Assembly: GCA_030044475.1 (NCBI GenBank)
Contig: JASHVP010000165.1
Location: 1 to 18,253 of the forward strand
Source: Thermoplasmata archaeon
GTDB lineage: Archaea > Thermoplasmatota > Thermoplasmata > Lutacidiplasmatales > UBA184
Length of the DNA: 18,253 nucleotides
Direction of reading: 5' to 3'
Made by a program: the position numbers and the translations under genes. The notes beneath the pieces are model-generated. The model had not been told where the DNA came from, ran no database searches, and saw only the letters and a list, made by a program, of their open reading frames with translations. Positions 14,597-18,253 of the stretch are shown piece after piece. Every line of letters begins with the position of its first letter. Positions within the stretch are counted from its first letter, which is position 1.

Positions 14597-16606
14597 ATGG
14601 CCGACCCCGGCGTCTCCCAGCCGAGCGTCTCGCTCGGCCGCCTTCCGTTCTCGCTTCCGGCGGACCGCCTGCGGACGGCGGCGACCGAGATCCTGGCGGA
14701 CGCCGGGCGGGAGCTCGACCGACTCCGTTCCGCCCCGGCGAGCGTCGACGGACTGCTGCGCCCCTTGGACGCCGTCTTGATCGAGGTCCGCAACGTCGCG
14801 CAGCACGGCGGCGTGCTGTTCCAGGTCCATCCCGACGCCGAGCTCCGGGCCGTGGCGCGCGAGGTCTCCGAGTCCGCGGAGCGGCTGGTGAACGAGTTCC
14901 GGGTCGACCGGACCACCTACGACCGCCTCCGCGCGATCGACGTGGCGGGGGTCGACCCGCCCACCCGGCACGCCCTCGAGAAACTGCTCCGGGAGATGCG
15001 GCGCGCGGGCGTCGAGCGGTCCGACGGGGAACGGGCGGAGATCCTCCGGCTCACGAACGAGATCGACCGGACGGCGAACGAGTTCGCGGGGAAGATCTCG
15101 GACGGGGCGCGGCAGATCGAGCTCGCCTCGGTCCGCGACCTCGCCGGCCTCCCCCCGGATTACCTCGCGGCCCACACGCCCGCCGCGGACGGCACCGTCC
15201 GGATCTCCTCGAAGTATCCGGACGCACTGCCGATCCTGAGCTACGCCGACCGCGCGGAGGTCCGGCGGCGCATGCTCGCCGCGCTCCTGACCGTCGCCTA
15301 CCCCGAGAACCTCCCGGTCCTCGACCGGATGCTCCGCCTCCGCCACGAGTACGCCGGTCGGCTCGGCTACCCCGAGTACGCGACGTTCGCGACCGAGGAC
15401 AAGATGCTCGGGTCTCCCGACCAGGTCACCGAGCTCCTCGACCGGGTCGCGCAGCTCCTGACCGACGCGGCCCGGGCCGACCTCGCCCGGTTCCTGGCCC
15501 GGAAGCGACGGGACGAGCCCGGCGCGACCGGGCTCGAGCCGTGGGACGCCGCGTTCTGGGGCGACGGGTACTACGACACGAAGATCCGCGCCGAGGAGTT
15601 CGGCGTCGACCCGCGCCGTCTGCGCGCCTACCTCCCGTACGGGGCGATCCGCGACGGCCTCTTCACGCTCTGCCACGAGCTCTTCGGGCTCTCCTTCGTC
15701 CGGGCGGCCGACGCGCCGACATGGCACCCGGACGTCGAGGCGTACGACGTGCACCGCGACGGCCGGCTCCTCGGCCGGTGCTACCTCGACCTCGTCCCCC
15801 GCGACGGGAAGTACAACCACGCGGCCGAGTTCGAGGTCCGGGTCGGGGTCGCGGGGCGCTCCCTGCCCCAGGCGGCCCTGGTCTGCAACTTCGTGGACCC
15901 CCGGGTGCCCCGCGAGACCGCGCGGATGGAGTACCGGAACGTCATCACGTTCTTCCACGAGTTCGGCCATCTCCTCCACGCGCTCCTCTCCGGCCACGGC
16001 CCGTGGCTGTACACCTCGATGTCGTTCATCGAGTGGGATTTCGTCGAGGCGCCGTCCCAGCTGTTCGAGGAGTGGGCCCGGGACCCGGCGACCCTCGGCC
16101 GGTTCGCGCGCGACCCCGACTCGGGGGAGCCGATCCCTGCCGACCTGCTCCGGCAGGTCGTCGCCGCCGAGGCCCTGGGCCGGGGGTCGCGCTGGCTCCG
16201 ACAGGTCGCGCTCGCCAGCATCTCCCTCGAGATGTACCGTCGGGACCCGGCGGGGCTCGATACGGACGCCGTCTTCCGCGACGTCTGGGAGTCCCGGTTC
16301 CCCGAGAAGGCCCCGCCCGAGTACCACCCCCAGGCGGCGTGGGGCCACCTCGCGGGGTACACGGCCCTCTACTACACCTACGTCTGGTCGGCGGTGATCG
16401 CCCGGGACCTGTTGACCCCGTTCGGGGAGCGGGGCTCCCTGACCGACCCCGAGACCGCCGCCCGGTACGCGGACGAGATCCTCGTCCCGGGGAGCACGCG
16501 CCCGGCGGCCGAGCTGGTGCGCCGGTTCCTCGGCCGGGAGATCGCGTTCGACGCGTTCGCCACCTGGGCGCTCGCGGGGCGCGGGCCCCAGGAACGGAAG
16601 CTATAG
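14597..16606 (+). CDS. M3-family oligoendopeptidase (thimet/oligopeptidase type zinc peptidase)
   Basis: The 669-aa protein is a zinc metallopeptidase of family M3, cytosolic enzymes that cut short peptides released by proteasomes or taken up. The zinc site is HEFGH at 454-458 with the third ligand Glu484 in FVEAPSQLFEEW, the spacing expected for M3. The C-terminal part, YTYVWSAVIARDLLTPF and 'ILVPGSTRPAAELVRRFLGRE', is the conserved family end, and the N-terminal 250 residues form the usual helical lid domain. Length matches M3A enzymes (about 650-690). ATG 14597 is preferred to GTG 14567 (ten residues longer) because the latter sits on the TATA-like element. The stop lies 55 bp before the PhoU-type gene, and the first of that gene's promoter repeats overlaps the last codons. 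Confidence 0.93.
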   Translation: MADPGVSQPSVSLGRLPFSLPADRLRTAATEILADAGRELDRLRSAPASVDGLLRPLDAVLIEVRNVAQHGGVLFQVHPDAELRAVAREVSESAERLVNEFRVDRTTYDRLRAIDVAGVDPPTRHALEKLLREMRRAGVERSDGERAEILRLTNEIDRTANEFAGKISDGARQIELASVRDLAGLPPDYLAAHTPAADGTVRISSKYPDALPILSYADRAEVRRRMLAALLTVAYPENLPVLDRMLRLRHEYAGRLGYPEYATFATEDKMLGSPDQVTELLDRVAQLLTDAARADLARFLARKRRDEPGATGLEPWDAAFWGDGYYDTKIRAEEFGVDPRRLRAYLPYGAIRDGLFTLCHELFGLSFVRAADAPTWHPDVEAYDVHRDGRLLGRCYLDLVPRDGKYNHAAEFEVRVGVAGRSLPQAALVCNFVDPRVPRETARMEYRNVITFFHEFGHLLHALLSGHGPWLYTSMSFIEWDFVEAPSQLFEEWARDPATLGRFARDPDSGEPIPADLLRQVVAAEALGRGSRWLRQVALASISLEMYRRDPAGLDTDAVFRDVWESRFPEKAPPEYHPQAAWGHLAGYTALYYTYVWSAVIARDLLTPFGERGSLTDPETAARYADEILVPGSTRPAAELVRRFLGREIAFDAFATWALAGRGPQERKL

Positions 16607-16619
16607 TACCAGCTATAGT
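16599..16619 (+). promoter_or_regulatory. Tandem AGCTATAGT repeats upstream of the PhoU-type gene
   Basis: AGCTATAGT occurs at 16599-16607 and 16611-16619, a 12-bp period close to one helical turn. Each contains the palindrome CTATAG. They sit just upstream of the TATA box, where archaeal regulators or activators often bind, and the first copy overlaps the stop codon of the peptidase gene. Confidence 0.6.
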
Positions 16620-16630
16620 CTAAATGGAAA

Positions 16631-16641
16631 TTCTATATATT
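16631..16641 (+). promoter_or_regulatory. Strong TATA box of the PhoU-type gene
   Basis: TTCTATATATT is the closest match to a consensus archaeal TATA box in the window, centred 26 nt before ATG 16662. This predicts a leaderless, well-expressed transcript. Confidence 0.75.
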
Positions 16642-16661
16642 CGGTCCGTGCGCTGGTCGGT

Positions 16662-17645
16662 ATGATGAAGACCCCCAGCCGCGCGCGACGCGGGGCGACC
16701 GCCCCGAGCCCGACGCGCCCCCCGACCGCGCTCTCCGCGGCCCTGCCGACCCGCCCGCCGACCGCGACCGTCGTCGCCGCCGTCTCCGTCGGACGCGGCG
16801 AGCCGGCCGAGCACCTGTTCCGCCGACTGCTCGGCGCCTACCTCGGCGGGGCCCGGGAGTTCGTGGTGCGGGAGCGCCCCCACCCCTCGTCCGCGACCCG
16901 GGAGGTCGTCCGAACGTTCTGCCGGCGGACCCGGCAGCCCGAGATCATCTCCGACGAGGCCGGGATCCTCCGGCTGCGCGACCTCGCCTACGAGAGCCCG
17001 GTCCCCCTCGAGCAGCGGATCTCCCGGATGGGCCGGATCGTCGTCGACTTCCACCGCGAGGCGGTGGAGAGCTGGTCCCGCCTCCCGTTCGGCGAGGACG
17101 GGTACTGGGAGCGGCGGGACGACGAGATCGACCGGGAGGCGTGGTACCTGCAGCGGCTCGCGGCCCTTCGGCTCGGGTCGAGCGGCTACGGCGCCGAGCC
17201 TCTCGGGGTCTGGACGATCGCCCGGAGCCTCGAGCGGATCGCGGACCACGCCGTCGCGCTCGGCGAGGTCGGCCGCCGCCTGGTCGACCTGCCGCACGGC
17301 GCCGGCCCGATCACCTCCCTGAAGCAGTTCCACCGGCAGGCGATGGACCACCTGGAAGGCGTGCTGCTCGCGCCGGACGGCGCGGCCGCCAACGACCTCC
17401 TGGACATGGGGGAGGCCCTGTTGGCGTCGGGTCGTTCGCTGGCCGACCGTCTCCTCCCCGCGGTCAACGGGGGCACGATGCCGCCCGCCACCGCCGCGGC
17501 GGTCGCCCGGATCCTCGAGTCGATCGGGCGGACGATCGCCTACGGGCAGGACATCGCCCAGGTCGCCCTCGACCGTTCCATCGGGGTCGGGACCGACCTC
17601 CCGGAGACCCCGGTCCGCCTCGCCGCCGCGGTCCCTGCCGTATAG
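16662..17645 (+). CDS. PhoU-domain protein (archaeal phosphate regulator type)
   Basis: The product is 327 aa. PhoU is a helical protein that binds metals and restrains phosphate transport and signalling. Two metal-type E/DxxxD motifs are visible, Asp153-Asp157 (RRDDEIDRE) and Glu191-Asp195 (RSLERIADHAVALGE), and the last helix, ARILESIGRTIAYGQDIAQ (282-300), is typical of archaeal members. The segment about 45-125 resembles the middle part of archaeal AbrB-PhoU fusions, ending PLEQRISRM. The expected N-terminal AbrB/SpoVT DNA-binding domain is not recognisable; residues 1-35 are Pro/Arg/Ala-rich. It may therefore act without direct DNA contact, or have a diverged domain. Two consecutive ATGs (16662, 16665) exist. 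The promoter is strong, with upstream repeats. No Pst transporter is seen in the window, and a SixA-type gene follows. Confidence 0.85.
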   Translation: MMKTPSRARRGATAPSPTRPPTALSAALPTRPPTATVVAAVSVGRGEPAEHLFRRLLGAYLGGAREFVVRERPHPSSATREVVRTFCRRTRQPEIISDEAGILRLRDLAYESPVPLEQRISRMGRIVVDFHREAVESWSRLPFGEDGYWERRDDEIDREAWYLQRLAALRLGSSGYGAEPLGVWTIARSLERIADHAVALGEVGRRLVDLPHGAGPITSLKQFHRQAMDHLEGVLLAPDGAAANDLLDMGEALLASGRSLADRLLPAVNGGTMPPATAAAVARILESIGRTIAYGQDIAQVALDRSIGVGTDLPETPVRLAAAVPAV

Positions 17646-17679
17646 CCGGGCGACGGAGAGGAACGGCGCCGGACGAGGC

Positions 17680-17687
17680 TTTTTCTA
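17680..17687 (+). terminator. T-rich tract after the PhoU-type gene (terminator and/or promoter of the SixA gene)
   Basis: TTTTTCTA lies 35 bp past the PhoU-type stop. A run of five T suits archaeal intrinsic termination. The same tract is about 39 nt before the SixA ATG and could act as its TATA-like element, leaving a leader of about 12 nt. The two roles cannot be separated by eye. Confidence 0.4.
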
Positions 17688-17722
17688 CCCCGCCACTCCT
17701 CCCCGCTTCCCTACGGGGCGGA

Positions 17723-18253
17723 ATGGCGCAGGGGACGGGGGGGGACCGGAACGTTCGGATCGTCGTCGTCCGCCACGGGCCCGCTGAGGAGCGGGACCCG
17801 ATCCGCTGGCCGAACGACGAAAAGCGCCCGCTGACCCCGAAAGGGAAGGCGCAGACGCGACGGGCCGCCCGAGGGCTGGCCCGGGTCGCGGATCCCGTGC
17901 ACCGGGTCGTCTCGAGCGCCGCCGAGCGGGCGGTGGCGACGGCCGAGATGGTCCGCTCGGCGCTCGACGACCCCCCGCGGCTCGAGATGTGGCCCGAGCT
18001 GGCCCCCGGGAACCTCCCGAACCCGATCTTCGACCGTCTGAAGCGGTCGGTCCGCCCGGGCCAGGAGGTCGTCCTGGTCGGCCACGAGCCGACCCTCGCC
18101 GAGTTCGTCGGCCTCGCGCTCGTGGGGGATGGGGTGTCGGTCGTCCGCCTGACGAAGGGGGGCGCCGCCTGTCTGGAGTTCCCGACCGGCGTGAAGCCCG
18201 GGGCGGGCCGACTCGTCTGGCTGCTTACCCGGAAGCAGCTGGTCGACGAGTCG
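17723..18253 (+). CDS. SixA-type phosphohistidine phosphatase, cut by the right edge
   Basis: From ATG 17723 the frame is open to the end of the window (177 residues, no stop seen). VVVRHGPAEERDP holds the RHG motif of the histidine phosphatase superfamily, with His18 as the phospho-accepting residue. RPLTPKGKAQ, VVSSAAERAVATAEM (the usual SSPxxRAxxTA) and VLVGHEPTLAEF, with the second catalytic histidine, follow in the order and spacing of SixA. SixA removes phosphate from histidine on phosphotransfer proteins in bacteria; archaeal homologues are uncharacterised and are, to my knowledge, often near polyphosphate genes. The length already slightly exceeds typical SixA (about 160), so the stop should be near, or a fused domain follows. 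It is next to the PhoU-type gene on the same strand, 77 bp apart. Confidence 0.88.
   Translation, partial: MAQGTGGDRNVRIVVVRHGPAEERDPIRWPNDEKRPLTPKGKAQTRRAARGLARVADPVHRVVSSAAERAVATAEMVRSALDDPPRLEMWPELAPGNLPNPIFDRLKRSVRPGQEVVLVGHEPTLAEFVGLALVGDGVSVVRLTKGGAACLEFPTGVKPGAGRLVWLLTRKQLVDES

Noticed and set aside
14465..16348. A 627-residue minus-strand open frame opposite the M3 peptidase
   Set aside because: Arg/Asp/Glu/Val-rich shadow without motifs. The plus strand carries the complete HEFGH...E zinc site and family ends.

Overview
The window is very GC-rich DNA with short intergenic gaps and 13 recognisable genes plus one frameshifted gene. I read it as a high-GC archaeon, most likely a Thermoplasmatota lineage. 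Four things support this. Most genes have an AT-rich box about 26-32 nt before the start codon and no Shine-Dalgarno sequence, as in archaeal leaderless transcripts. There is an archaeal-type PhoU regulator. There is a zinc-ribbon miniprotein. A secreted YVTN propeller ends in two 'TYPVTF.E.GL..G..WSV' domains, which I associate with Thermoplasmata surface proteins. The assignment is inference, because no rRNA or ribosomal marker is present.

Left part (1-4.8 kb): a 5'-truncated glycine-rich repeat protein runs in from the left edge. A dienelactone-hydrolase-like enzyme follows on the minus strand. It is divergent from an alkyltransferase-like DNA-repair protein, and the gap between them holds a perfect inverted repeat. 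Then come an MSOX/MTOX-type flavin amine oxidase and a 77-aa zinc-ribbon protein, both on the minus strand.

Middle (4.8-10.8 kb, all minus): a large secreted protein with 14 propeller blades, a secreted or anchored protein with a possible GH12-like fold, a metallo-beta-lactamase-fold hydrolase and a GNAT acetyltransferase. The first two look like cell-surface or extracellular products.

Right part (10.8-18.25 kb, mostly plus): a class III adenylate cyclase fused to a TolB/FlgO-like domain and TPRs, the only gene with a full Shine-Dalgarno sequence. Next is an EamA/DMT transporter whose 3' end overlaps a convergent, frameshifted DoxX/DoxD-like membrane protein. An M3 oligopeptidase, a PhoU-type regulator with a strong TATA box and repeated CTATAG motifs, and a SixA-type phosphohistidine phosphatase cut by the right edge complete the window. 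PhoU and SixA hint at a phosphate or polyphosphate neighbourhood continuing to the right.

There is little operon structure: nearly every gene seems to have its own promoter. No tRNA, rRNA, CRISPR array, insertion sequence or phage gene was seen. The longest gene-free stretches are 1824-2009 and 8804-8992, both under 200 bases.
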